Under the pieces are notes generated by a model. That model was not told where the DNA came from. It saw nothing but the letters and a program-made list of their open reading frames with translations, and did no database searches. Positions 1 to 6,894 of a stretch of DNA of 18,318 nucleotides are shown here, piece after piece. Each line of letters starts with the position of its first letter. Positions within the stretch are counted from its first letter, which is position 1. This DNA is from Gammaproteobacteria bacterium (GTDB lineage Bacteria > Pseudomonadota > Gammaproteobacteria > SZUA-229). The stretch is taken from NCBI GenBank assembly GCA_011051475.1, contig DRLE01000178.1, positions 1 to 18,318 of the forward strand, read 5' to 3'. The position numbers and the translations under genes were made by a program.

Positions 1-1
1 C

Positions 2-877
2 GAGCAGGGCGATATCTGGCGTATGTGCCAGAGCAAAGACCTGCCGATTCGCGACTGGGTCAAGCTGGCCGTCAATCGCGCCCGCATTACCGGCCAGCCG
101 GCCATCTTCTGGCTGGACAGCAAGCGCGCCCACGATGCCAACCTGATTAAAAAGGTCGAGGCCTGTCTGCCCGAGCACGATACCGAAGGACTCGATATTC
201 GTATTATGGCGCCGGTGGACGCCATCAACGCCACGCTCGAGCGGGTAAAGGCCGGCGAGGACACCATCTCGGTCACCGGTAATGTGCTGCGTGACTACCT
301 CACCGACCTGTTCCCCATCCTGGAACTGGGCACCAGCGCCAAGATGCTGTCCATCGTACCGCTGCTGGCCGGTGGCGGCCTGTTCGAAACCGGCGCCGGT
401 GGCTCCGCGCCCAAGCACGTGCAGCAGCTGCTGCAGGAAAACCACCTGCGCTGGGATTCGCTCGGTGAGTTCCTCGCCCTGGCCGTTTCCCTGGAAGACA
501 TGGCGCAGAAAACAGGTAATAAGAAAATCGCCACCCTGGCCGAAGCCCTGAACAGGGCCAACAGTGATTTCCTCAACAATAACAAATCACCTTCACGCAA
601 GGCCGGCGAACTCGACACCCGCGGCAGCCATTACTACCTCTCGCTGTACTGGGCACAGGCACTGGCCGCACAGGATGATGATGCCGAGCTCAAGGCGCAG
701 TTCACCCCGGTTGCCGAAGCATTAAGCAGCCAGGAAGAAACGATTAACCGCGAGTTGATAGAAGTGCAGGGCAAGGCCGTTGATATCGGTGGTTATTACC
801 ACCCCGACAAAGCCACCACTTCACAGGTGATGCGACCAAGCGCAAGCTGGAATGCGGTGATTGACAGTCTTTTATAG
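2..877 (+). CDS. icd: Isocitrate dehydrogenase [NADP], monomeric type, C-terminal part
   Basis: Cut by the window start; the open frame runs from base 2 and holds the last 291 residues of a protein that in this family is about 740 residues long. Monomeric IDH oxidatively decarboxylates isocitrate to 2-oxoglutarate with NADP in the cytosolic TCA cycle. It is unrelated in length to the roughly 415-residue dimeric enzyme. Visible family blocks are EQGDIWRMCQSKD at the start, then FWLDSKRAHDANL, the glycine-rich GGGLFETGAGGSAPKH, and DTRGSHYYLSLYWA near the C-terminus, ending in ASWNAVIDSLL. The ATG at 23 is internal and not the start. No frameshift is seen. The coding sequence is GC-rich (45 of 60 bases at 361-420 by hand count), unlike the next two genes. 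Identification rests on recognised family sequence and is firm. Confidence 0.95.
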   Translation, partial: EQGDIWRMCQSKDLPIRDWVKLAVNRARITGQPAIFWLDSKRAHDANLIKKVEACLPEHDTEGLDIRIMAPVDAINATLERVKAGEDTISVTGNVLRDYLTDLFPILELGTSAKMLSIVPLLAGGGLFETGAGGSAPKHVQQLLQENHLRWDSLGEFLALAVSLEDMAQKTGNKKIATLAEALNRANSDFLNNNKSPSRKAGELDTRGSHYYLSLYWAQALAAQDDDAELKAQFTPVAEALSSQEETINRELIEVQGKAVDIGGYYHPDKATTSQVMRPSASWNAVIDSLL

Positions 878-1002
878 TCAGCATGGGTCAGGTATCGTTA
901 TAACACGGACTCAGAACACGCCGGCGACTGGCTAGAATGACTGGTGTCAGAAAGGGCTAAACTACAGGGAAAATGTACGACTAATCAACAAGAGGCGGCA
1001 TT

Positions 1003-1419
1003 ATGAGTGAGCAGGATATTCGATGGAAGCAGCGTTTTGATAATTTCAAGCGCGCATTGCTGCTATTACGCGAGGCAATGGAAAGCGATCGCGATAATAT
1101 GAGCCAGCTGGAAAAGGAGGGCATTATCCAGCGCTTTGAATATACCTTTGAGCTGGCGTGGAACGTTCTGAAAGACAGGATGGAGTACGACGGGATCAGC
1201 CTGGATAAAATCTCACCCAAAAGTGTTGTCAGGCAGGCCTATGCCAGTAAATACATCGCCGATGCCGAACCCTGGCTAAAGATGATTGGTGACCGAAATC
1301 TAATGAGTCATACATATGATTTCGCAAAATTTGAGGCGGTTATCGAGCGAATTGATGATCTGTACCTGCCCATATTGAATGATTTGTATATGCAGCTGCT
1401 GGCTGAAATCAACACGTAA
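1003..1419 (+). CDS. HI0074-family HEPN protein, HepT-like putative toxin of a HEPN/MNT module
   Basis: A 138-residue, probably all-helical protein resembling the nucleotidyltransferase substrate-binding family typified by Haemophilus HI0074. The stretch LEKEGIIQRFEYTFELAWN (residues 36-54) is typical of it. Residues 98-105, RNLMSHTY, fit the RX4HXY motif of HEPN ribonucleases such as HepT (Arg98, His103, Tyr105). In the type VII toxin-antitoxin pair HepT is an RNase silenced when its partner adenylylates the motif tyrosine. Whether this HI0074-type member is toxic is inference. The stop is 7 bases before the start of the nucleotidyltransferase gene, so the two are almost certainly co-transcribed. 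The ATG at 1003 follows a modest AGAGG at 991-995. No convincing promoter was found in 878-1002. Confidence 0.88.
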   Translation: MSEQDIRWKQRFDNFKRALLLLREAMESDRDNMSQLEKEGIIQRFEYTFELAWNVLKDRMEYDGISLDKISPKSVVRQAYASKYIADAEPWLKMIGDRNLMSHTYDFAKFEAVIERIDDLYLPILNDLYMQLLAEINT

Positions 1420-1426
1420 CATCTCC

Positions 1427-1741
1427 ATGCAGAACACGGGTTTGACAGAGTATCAGCTGGAAATGTTACGTAAGGTCTTTCAGCAATACCCTGAAATCGA
1501 GAGGGTAAAGTTATACGGTTCACGCGCCAAAGGCACTTACAATGAGCGTAGCGATATTGATCTTGTCGCCTATGGAGAGCAAATAAACCGCGATATTATT
1601 GCAGCGGTCTTACTTGACCTTGATGACTCTGATATACCTTATCAGATCGATTTACAGAATTATCACGATCTGAAGAACAGGAATCTGGTCGATCATATTG
1701 ACCGGGTGGGAATTGAAATCTTTCACCGCTCAACTGATTAA
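1427..1741 (+). CDS. MNT-domain minimal nucleotidyltransferase, MntA/HI0073-like putative antitoxin
   Basis: A 104-residue minimal DNA-polymerase-beta-type nucleotidyltransferase. Residues 31-45, GSRAKGTYNERSDID, match the GSX10DXD signature exactly, giving metal ligands Asp43 and Asp45; Asp75 in YQIDLQ is a likely third acidic residue. In MntA/HepT pairs such proteins transfer AMP to the HEPN toxin and neutralise it; for HI0073/HI0074-type pairs the two proteins form a complex. I chose the ATG at 1427, 7 bases after the upstream stop, because the alternative ATG at 1379 would add 16 residues (MICICSCWLKSTRNIS) that overlap the upstream gene and look like out-of-frame translation. Hand-counted GC is low for this window (27 of 60 at 1561-1620). 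The family is certain, the antitoxin role is inferred. Confidence 0.88.
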   Translation: MQNTGLTEYQLEMLRKVFQQYPEIERVKLYGSRAKGTYNERSDIDLVAYGEQINRDIIAAVLLDLDDSDIPYQIDLQNYHDLKNRNLVDHIDRVGIEIFHRSTD

Positions 1742-1875
1742 GCTTGCTGGTTTGCCGGAAACCGCTGCCAGCCCTACCAGTGCCTTAAGAGGACGTGGTC
1801 ACCAGGCATCCACGACCCGGAACGGGAGGGGGTACCGGTGAGCAATCGACATATCAGAGAAACCCGTGGACACAA

Positions 1876-1904
1876 AAAAGGCCCTGTATGAGACAGGGCC
1901 TTTT
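1876..1904. terminator. Bidirectional intrinsic terminator between mntA-like gene and tRNA-Leu
   Basis: A perfect 12-bp stem (arm 1876-1887, arm 1893-1904) closes on the 5-base loop ATGAG. On the plus strand it ends in TTTT; on the minus strand it is followed by a longer T run (complement of the A run 1874-1879). It can therefore end transcripts both from the toxin-antitoxin-like pair and from the tRNA gene. Confidence 0.88.
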
Positions 1905-1939
1905 GTTGTTGAAACCTATCTATGATAAGCTTCGGTTTT

Positions 1940-2026
1940 TGGTGCCGAGAAGAGGACTTGAACCTCCACGGGGTTACCCCCACTAGCACCTGAAGCTAGC
2001 GCGTCTACCAATTCCGCCACCTCGGC
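1940..2026 (-). tRNA. tRNA-Leu (anticodon CAG)
   Basis: An 87-base class II tRNA read on the minus strand, from GCCGAGG at 2026 to an encoded CCA at 1942-1940. The 7-bp acceptor stem pairs with one G-U. The anticodon arm is CTAGC / TTCAGGT / GCTAG, placing CAG at 34-36, which decodes CUG. The D-loop sequence (AATTGGTAGACGCG) and T-arm sequence (GTTCAAGTCC) are standard, and a long variable arm as expected for leucine is present (GGGGGTAACCCC region). The body closely resembles E. coli tRNA-Leu1. It has its own promoter and terminator, so it is a single-gene unit. Confidence 0.97.
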
Positions 2027-2050
2027 AAGTGCAGAAATTTCAAGCGGCGA

Positions 2051-2079
2051 ACTTTACAAGCTTGCCACCTCATTGTCAA
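2051..2079 (-). promoter_or_regulatory. Sigma-70 promoter of tRNA-Leu
   Basis: On the minus strand a perfect -35 TTGACA (2079-2074) is followed after 17 bases by TAAAGT (2056-2051). A GC-rich stretch (TCGCCGC) follows where transcription would begin, resembling the discriminator of stringently controlled stable-RNA promoters. The predicted start lies near 2044, about 18 bases before the mature tRNA. Confidence 0.82.
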
Positions 2080-2122
2080 TTCCTGTTGTAAAATAGTTGA
2101 GTTAAAAAGTTGGCGCTGTTTT

Positions 2123-2147
2123 TATAATTGTTTTTAGGGCCTGGAGG
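2123..2147 (+). promoter_or_regulatory. rnr -10 element and ribosome binding site
   Basis: TATAAT at 2123-2128 is a perfect -10; the best -35 is weak (GTTAAA at 2101-2106 with 16 bases, or TTGAGT at 2097-2102 with 20). A strong GGAGG follows at 2143-2147, but it stands 14 bases before the ATG at 2162, wider than usual, with a T-rich spacer. No nearer in-frame start exists, so the start is kept. The 5' leader would be about 27 bases. Confidence 0.5.
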
Positions 2148-2161
2148 CCTGTTATTTTTTT

Positions 2162-4705
2162 ATGTTAAAGAAGATCAAGAGAAAGCTGGTTGAAAGCCTG
2201 CTGAAAACCCTGGGCGAAGAAGTGCCGGGCAGTGCTGATGCAGCGTCAAAACAGACCCGTGAGTCTGGTGAGCGGCCGGCAAAAAAGAAATCACGCAATG
2301 CGCGTCGTCGCGCTTCGCAGAAACGCCGTGAGGAAGGCGGCCAGAATAGCAGCAAGAGCAGCAGCCAGGGCGGTGATTCCAGAAAGAAAAGCAGTCGTCG
2401 TGGTTCCGAGGGCAGGAAGCAGAGTGGCGAAAAGCCGCAGAACCGCAGGTCAGGCGGTAAAAAGCCCGGCCGTGATGCGGGTAAGTCAGGTGGTAAAGGC
2501 GAGGCAAAGGCCGGAAACAAGGGGCGACGCCAGAGTAGCAACAAGAGCAACAAAAAGCTGGTCGATCCGGAAGCCCAGCTGGAAGCACGCCGCTATGAAA
2601 ACCCGGTGCCCAGCCGCGCCCTGCTGCTGGAGGTAATAACCGAAAACGGTACCATGACCCTGGAGCAGGTGTTCGAGGCGCTGGATGTGCGCGAGGACCA
2701 GGAAGAGGGTGTCAGTCGTCGTCTGGGCGCCATGGTGCGCGATGGCCAGTTGATCCAGAACCGCCGTGGTGGTTACCTGGCAGTAGACGAGAAGCAGCTG
2801 GTGCGTGGTCATGTCATCGCCCATGCCGACGGTTTCGGCTTTCTGGTGCCGGATGAGGGCGGTGACGACCTGTTTCTGAGCGCCAAGCAGATGCGTGGCG
2901 TCATGCACGGTGACCGTGTTGTCGCCGCGGTGACCGGCGTCGACCGTCGCGGCCGTCGCGAGGGTGCGGTCATCAGCGTTATTGAACGCGGCAATACCAC
3001 CCTGGTGGGACGCCTGTTCGAGGATGAGGGCATTGCCTATATCGTGCCGGACAACAAGCGCCTGACCGATAATATTCTGATTCCCGCCGACAAGTTCGGC
3101 GATGCCCAACCCGGGCAGATCGTCAAGATCGAGATTACCAGCTATCCGACCAAGCGCCGCCAGGCCGTCGGCCGGGTACTGGAAGTGATCGGTGAGCACA
3201 TGGGGCCGGGCATGGAAATCGAAATGGCCATCCATAACCACGGCCTGCCATACGAGTTTCCCGAAGAGGTCATGGCCGATACCGAGAAGTTCGGTGACAC
3301 GGTGAAGGACAATGACAAGCAGGGCAGGCATGACCTGCGCTCACTGCCGCTGGTGACCATTGACGGTGAAGATGCGCGCGACTTCGATGACGCGGTCTAC
3401 TGTGAACCCAATGACAACGGCTGGAAGCTGATCGTCGCCATTGCCGATGTGGCGCACTATGTCGACCTGGATTCACCGCTGGACAGGGAAGCCTATGAGC
3501 GCGCCACCTCGGTCTATTTCCCTGGTCGCGTGGTGCCGATGCTGCCCGAGGCCCTGTCCAACGGCCTGTGTTCGATCAACCCCGAGGTTGACCGTCTGTG
3601 CATGGTCTGTGAAATGCAGGTGAATAAGGAAGGCGAAATCGACAGTTACCAGTTCCATGAAGGCGTCATGCGCTCGCACGCGCGCCTGACCTATAACATG
3701 GTGGCCGAAGCACTGGAAAACGGTGCCTTTACCGATCCGAAATTCCAGCCGGTCTTCGGCCAGATCAGCGATCTGTATGCCATGTTCAAGGTACTGGAAG
3801 AAGCGCGCCGCAAGCGCGGCACCATCGAGTTTGATACCACCGAAACCATTATCGAGTTTACCGACGATCAGCGCATCAAAAACATTCGCCCGTCCGAGCG
3901 CAACGAAGCACACAAGATTATCGAAGAGTGCATGATTTCCGCCAATGTCAGCGCCGCGAAGTTTATTGCCAAGAGCAAGCTGCCCTGCCTGTACCGCGTG
4001 CATGAAGATCCGTCCGAAGACAAGATCGAGGACCTGCGTGGCTTCCTCGGTGATCTCGGCCTGAAACTGGGCGCGCCGGACAGAAAGATCAGCTCGCGTG
4101 ACTATGCCGAGCTCAGTGAGCAGATCAGGGGACGCGATGATTTCCACGTTATCCAGACCCTGATGCTGCGCTCCATGAAACAGGCGATCTACAAGGCGGA
4201 AAACGACGGCCACTTCGGCCTGGCGCTGACGCACTACACACACTTTACCTCACCGATCCGTCGTTATCCCGACCTGCTGGTGCACCGTGCTATCAAGCAT
4301 ATCGTACGCAGGAAGAAAAACGCCGATTACATGTACGCCCAGGACCGCATGGTGCTGATGGGTGAACACTGTTCCAATAACGAGCGCCGCGCCAATGAGG
4401 CGACCCGTGATGCCGAGTTCGCCCTGAAGTGTGAATATATCGTCGACAAGATCGGCCAGAGCTTCGATGCGCATATTACGGGCGTGGTCGGTTTCGGCCT
4501 GTTCGTTGAAATCGATGATTTTTATGTTGAGGGTCTGGTGCATATTACAACCCTGCCCAAGGACTACTACGTGTTCGATTCCAAAACCCACCAGCTTGTC
4601 GGTGAAAACCGCGGCATGACCTTTGGCCTGGGTGACAAGCTCAGGATAAAGATCGCGAATGTGGACATGGATGAGCGCAAGATTGACTTTGAATTAGTCG
4701 AATAA
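2162..4705 (+). CDS. rnr: Ribonuclease R with an N-terminal basic extension
   Basis: An 847-residue 3'-5' exoribonuclease of the RNB family that degrades structured RNA and serves in RNA quality control. Order of parts: a K/R/S/G-rich low-complexity segment (about residues 1-140), a winged-helix segment (about 145-207, from YENPVPSR to GGYLAV), two cold-shock domains (about 212-345), the RNB domain (about 390-720) and a C-terminal S1 domain (about 765-845). The metal ligands Asp401, Asp407, Asp409 and Asp410 in IDGEDARDFDDA match E. coli Asp272, 278, 280 and 281 with a constant offset of 129. The protein stops at KIDFELVE, directly after S1, so the basic tail that E. coli RNase R carries at its C-terminus is absent; a comparable one sits at the N-terminus. 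The gene is upstream of rlmB, as in E. coli. Confidence 0.97.
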   Translation: MLKKIKRKLVESLLKTLGEEVPGSADAASKQTRESGERPAKKKSRNARRRASQKRREEGGQNSSKSSSQGGDSRKKSSRRGSEGRKQSGEKPQNRRSGGKKPGRDAGKSGGKGEAKAGNKGRRQSSNKSNKKLVDPEAQLEARRYENPVPSRALLLEVITENGTMTLEQVFEALDVREDQEEGVSRRLGAMVRDGQLIQNRRGGYLAVDEKQLVRGHVIAHADGFGFLVPDEGGDDLFLSAKQMRGVMHGDRVVAAVTGVDRRGRREGAVISVIERGNTTLVGRLFEDEGIAYIVPDNKRLTDNILIPADKFGDAQPGQIVKIEITSYPTKRRQAVGRVLEVIGEHMGPGMEIEMAIHNHGLPYEFPEEVMADTEKFGDTVKDNDKQGRHDLRSLPLVTIDGEDARDFDDAVYCEPNDNGWKLIVAIADVAHYVDLDSPLDREAYERATSVYFPGRVVPMLPEALSNGLCSINPEVDRLCMVCEMQVNKEGEIDSYQFHEGVMRSHARLTYNMVAEALENGAFTDPKFQPVFGQISDLYAMFKVLEEARRKRGTIEFDTTETIIEFTDDQRIKNIRPSERNEAHKIIEECMISANVSAAKFIAKSKLPCLYRVHEDPSEDKIEDLRGFLGDLGLKLGAPDRKISSRDYAELSEQIRGRDDFHVIQTLMLRSMKQAIYKAENDGHFGLALTHYTHFTSPIRRYPDLLVHRAIKHIVRRKKNADYMYAQDRMVLMGEHCSNNERRANEATRDAEFALKCEYIVDKIGQSFDAHITGVVGFGLFVEIDDFYVEGLVHITTLPKDYYVFDSKTHQLVGENRGMTFGLGDKLRIKIANVDMDERKIDFELVE

Positions 4706-4712
4706 GAAAAGC

Positions 4713-4905
4713 TTTTGCCGCAAAGAACGCAAAAGGCGCAAAATAATCTGAGGTTATTGTGCATGCTGGCCGTAGGCCGGCATAAGCAATAGCGTTGCCG
4801 GCAAATGACTGATATAACGCCGGCAACGTTCCTTATGCCGGCCTACGGTAACTACGGTCTCGCAGTGAAGAAACACTTGCGCCTTTTGCGTTCTTTGCGG
4901 CAAAA
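4713..4905. repeat. Nested palindromic element: REP doublet inside 29-bp inverted repeats
   Basis: The 229-base gap between rnr and rlmB is almost filled by this element. The outer arms, 4713-4741 and 4877-4905, are perfect 29-bp inverted repeats containing CCGCAAAGAACGC. Inside lie two REP-like units facing each other: GTAGGCCGGCATAAG at 4772-4786 and its inverse at 4832-4846 (17-bp perfect arms 4770-4786 and 4832-4848). Innermost arms are CGTTGCCGGC at 4793-4802 and 4819-4828. The GTAG head followed by an imperfect palindrome is the form of bacterial REP sequences, and two inverted copies make a BIME/REPIN. In RNA it could fold as one long hairpin and affect rnr 3' end stability or rlmB expression, which is inference. 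Confidence 0.85.
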
Positions 4906-4934
4906 AAAATAAAATTCTCAGGTAAGCACTTAAC

Positions 4935-5675
4935 ATGGCAAAACAGCCGACCGATATCATCTACGGCATCCACGCTGTCGAAGCCGCCCTGCGCAAGCAG
5001 CCGCAGAATATCCTGCAGCTGTTCGTGCAACAGGGGCGTAATGACAAGCGCGTACAGACCATTCTTTCGCTGGCGAAAAACAACGGTGTTTCCCTGCAGG
5101 CAATCAGTAATGACAGGCTCAGGGAAAAATGCCCGAAGGCGCGTCACCAGGGTGTGGTCGCCGAAATCCGCCGGGACAAATCGACCCCGGTTTCGCTGGA
5201 GGATATTCTGCAGAAAGAAAACCTTCTGCTGCTGGTGCTCGACGAGGTGCAGGACCCGCACAATATCGGCGCCTGTCTGCGTACCGCCGATGCCGCCGGA
5301 GTAGACGCCGTTATCGTGTCCAAAAACCGCAGTCCGGCATTGAACGCGGTGATTCGCAATGTCGCCAGCGGCGCGGCCGAAACCGTGCCCTATATAATGG
5401 TTTCCAACCTGGCGCGTGCACTGGATAAAATCAGGGATGCCAATGTCTGGGTGGTGGGCACTTCGGGTGATGCCGACCGGAGCCTGTATGAAAGCCGTGC
5501 CGGTAATCGCATGGCTCTGGTTATGGGCTCGGAAGGCAAGGGCATGCGCCGCCTGACGCGTGAAGCCTGCGATGAGCTGATTGCCATTCCCATGACCGGC
5601 AGTGTGGAAAGCCTGAATATCTCGGTGGCCACGGCCGTCTGTCTGTTTGAATATCGCCGACAGTTATCCGCATAG
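4935..5675 (+). CDS. rlmB: 23S rRNA (guanosine-2'-O-)-methyltransferase RlmB
   Basis: A 246-residue SpoU-family (SPOUT) methyltransferase that in E. coli methylates the 2'-oxygen of G2251 in the 23S rRNA peptidyl-transferase P loop using S-adenosylmethionine. An N-terminal substrate-binding domain starts YGIHAVEAALR (residues 10-20). The three SpoU motifs are visible: NIGACLRTADA (110-120, with the conserved Asn and Arg), LVMGSEGKGM (195-204) and SLNISVATAV (226-235), whose chain forms the trefoil knot and cofactor site. Length equals the family norm (E. coli 243). The ATG at 4935 has only a weak AGG upstream, but YGIHAVEA aligns right after it as expected. It follows rnr, as in many gammaproteobacteria, though here a 193-bp palindrome intervenes. 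The next gene starts 11 bases after its stop. Confidence 0.96.
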   Translation: MAKQPTDIIYGIHAVEAALRKQPQNILQLFVQQGRNDKRVQTILSLAKNNGVSLQAISNDRLREKCPKARHQGVVAEIRRDKSTPVSLEDILQKENLLLLVLDEVQDPHNIGACLRTADAAGVDAVIVSKNRSPALNAVIRNVASGAAETVPYIMVSNLARALDKIRDANVWVVGTSGDADRSLYESRAGNRMALVMGSEGKGMRRLTREACDELIAIPMTGSVESLNISVATAVCLFEYRRQLSA

Positions 5676-5686
5676 GCTTTTGTCGC

Positions 5687-6742
5687 ATGAGCAAAAAACA
5701 GGAACTGCATGTCATTGTTCCCGGTCTTTGCGGGCCACTGGCCGAAATACCTTCAACACGTAAACAACCGCAACTTCAGCGCTGGGTTAATACCCTGGCG
5801 CGGGCTGTCTGTGCGCCTTCCGGTAAAGACTTCTACAGTGTACTGAATACCGTTTTTTCTCTGGGTATAAGCGGCGAATTTCCTTCTGCCCGGTTTACGC
5901 TTCTGGGAACGCAGGATATTCGCCCTGGTTATTATTATCTGCATGCCGACCCGGTTTATCTGCGCGCCGATATCGATCACGCCGTACTGACATCCAGTAA
6001 TGATTTTGAATTATCCGAAGATGAAGCGAGCGCCTTTTGCGAGATACTCAATAAACATTTTGCAGAAGACAGCCTGCGTTTCTTTTACAGCGATCACAGG
6101 CACTGGTTTGTAGAGAGCAAGCAAGCGGTCTCACTGACGACCACACCGCTGAGTTATGCGGTTGCACGTAATATCAATCTGCTGTTACCGCAGGGGGAGG
6201 ACGCTACGCGCTGGAAACAGATACTCAATGAGTCGCAGATGCTGCTGTTTTCTCATCCACTCAATGCGCAGAGGGAAAGCAGGGGGCAGGTCCCGGTCAA
6301 TAGTCTGTGGTTTCATGGCTCTGGCAGCTTGCCTCCGGCCACCAATGCCGATATAGCAACGGTCTGTAGCAATGACAGGCTGTTGCAGGGTATAGCTATG
6401 CATACCGGCGCAGACAGTGTGGCGCTGCCGGATATCGCTTCCGCCTATATGGCGCAGTTATCACAGCAGGAAGCTGCCGGCCAGCATGTTCTGCACCTGT
6501 CTGCACTGGAACATTGTGCAAATTATACGGATATTAGTCTATGGTTGCAGGCGCTTGATCTTCTTCTTGATGAATGGTTCTATCCCTTGCTGGCACAGGC
6601 TTCAAAAAACCGGTCTGATATCATGCTGTATCCCTGTAACGGACGTTGCTACAGATTTGATGGAAGGGAAAGATACCGATTCTGGCGGCGCGGGCGTGTC
6701 GAGGAACATTTGAGCGCCTTCGGCGCAGTGAATAGTGAATAA
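5687..6742 (+). CDS. RpfE-type conserved protein of unknown function
   Basis: A 351-residue soluble protein with no signal peptide or membrane segment. The N-terminus ELHVIVPGLCGPLAE and the block LLFSHPLNAQRESRG..VNSLWFHGSG (about 187-213) resemble the family annotated as Xanthomonas regulatory protein RpfE, sometimes labelled phosphoglycerate mutase-like. Its biochemical activity is not established and I assign none. It sits just before recJ; rpfE and recJ are also neighbours in Xanthomonas, as I recall, which supports the call. It starts 11 bases after rlmB and may be co-transcribed with it. The last five residues (AVNSE) are encoded by a 40-bp repeat that also ends recJ, so the natural C-terminus has probably been altered. 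Base composition is somewhat less GC-rich than rnr or recJ. Confidence 0.68.
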   Translation: MSKKQELHVIVPGLCGPLAEIPSTRKQPQLQRWVNTLARAVCAPSGKDFYSVLNTVFSLGISGEFPSARFTLLGTQDIRPGYYYLHADPVYLRADIDHAVLTSSNDFELSEDEASAFCEILNKHFAEDSLRFFYSDHRHWFVESKQAVSLTTTPLSYAVARNINLLLPQGEDATRWKQILNESQMLLFSHPLNAQRESRGQVPVNSLWFHGSGSLPPATNADIATVCSNDRLLQGIAMHTGADSVALPDIASAYMAQLSQQEAAGQHVLHLSALEHCANYTDISLWLQALDLLLDEWFYPLLAQASKNRSDIMLYPCNGRCYRFDGRERYRFWRRGRVEEHLSAFGAVNSE

Positions 6743-6753
6743 CGAATAGTGAA
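6714..6753 (+). repeat. 40-bp repeat, copy 1, overlapping the 3' end of the rpfE-like gene
   Basis: A short hairpin GCGCC-TTC-GGCGC (6714-6726) followed by TAGTGAA-type units. It matches 8611-8650 at 39 of 40 positions, with 33 identical bases in a row (6721-6753 and 8618-8650). It supplies the last codons and the TAA stop of the rpfE-like gene. Function unknown. Confidence 0.85.
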
Positions 6754-6790
6754 CAATTCAATGAATATATGTTCAATACAGGCTGCTGGA

Positions 6791-6860
6791 TGTTCGCGGA
6801 ATAAATTCCGCTCCTATAAGAGGGGAATAAGTTGTGAGAGCGGAATTTATTCCGCGAACA
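6791..6860. repeat. 23-bp perfect inverted repeat, REP-doublet-like
   Basis: Arms 6791-6813 and 6838-6860 are perfect inverted copies around a 24-base loop. Each arm contains its own palindrome GCGGAATAAATTCCGC. Read from the loop outward, each arm is GAGCGGAATTTATTCCGCGA, similar in layout to the GGGAGCGG...CCGCGA REP sequences of Pseudomonas. It occupies the gap before recJ. No T run follows, so it is not a classical terminator. Confidence 0.75.
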
Positions 6861-6894
6861 GCATCCAAAACCCGGAAATAATACAGGTGCCGTA

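Noticed and set aside
878..1002. TAGAAT at 933-938 as a promoter for the HEPN/MNT pair.
   Set aside because: No acceptable -35 at 16-18 bases upstream (CTCAGA at 17).
1379..1426. Upstream ATG for the nucleotidyltransferase gene inside the HEPN gene.
   Set aside because: The 16 added residues are Cys/Trp-rich and look like out-of-frame translation; the ATG at 1427 gives the usual length.
1742..1875. Possible attachment-site remnant or small RNA between the MNT gene and the terminator.
   Set aside because: No copy of the tRNA-Leu 3' end, no integrase and no promoter were found; nothing supports a call.
2486..4591. Long antisense open frames opposite rnr (up to 281 and 256 codons).
   Set aside because: They lie wholly inside a strongly recognised gene, have no family resemblance and reflect the codon bias of the sense strand.
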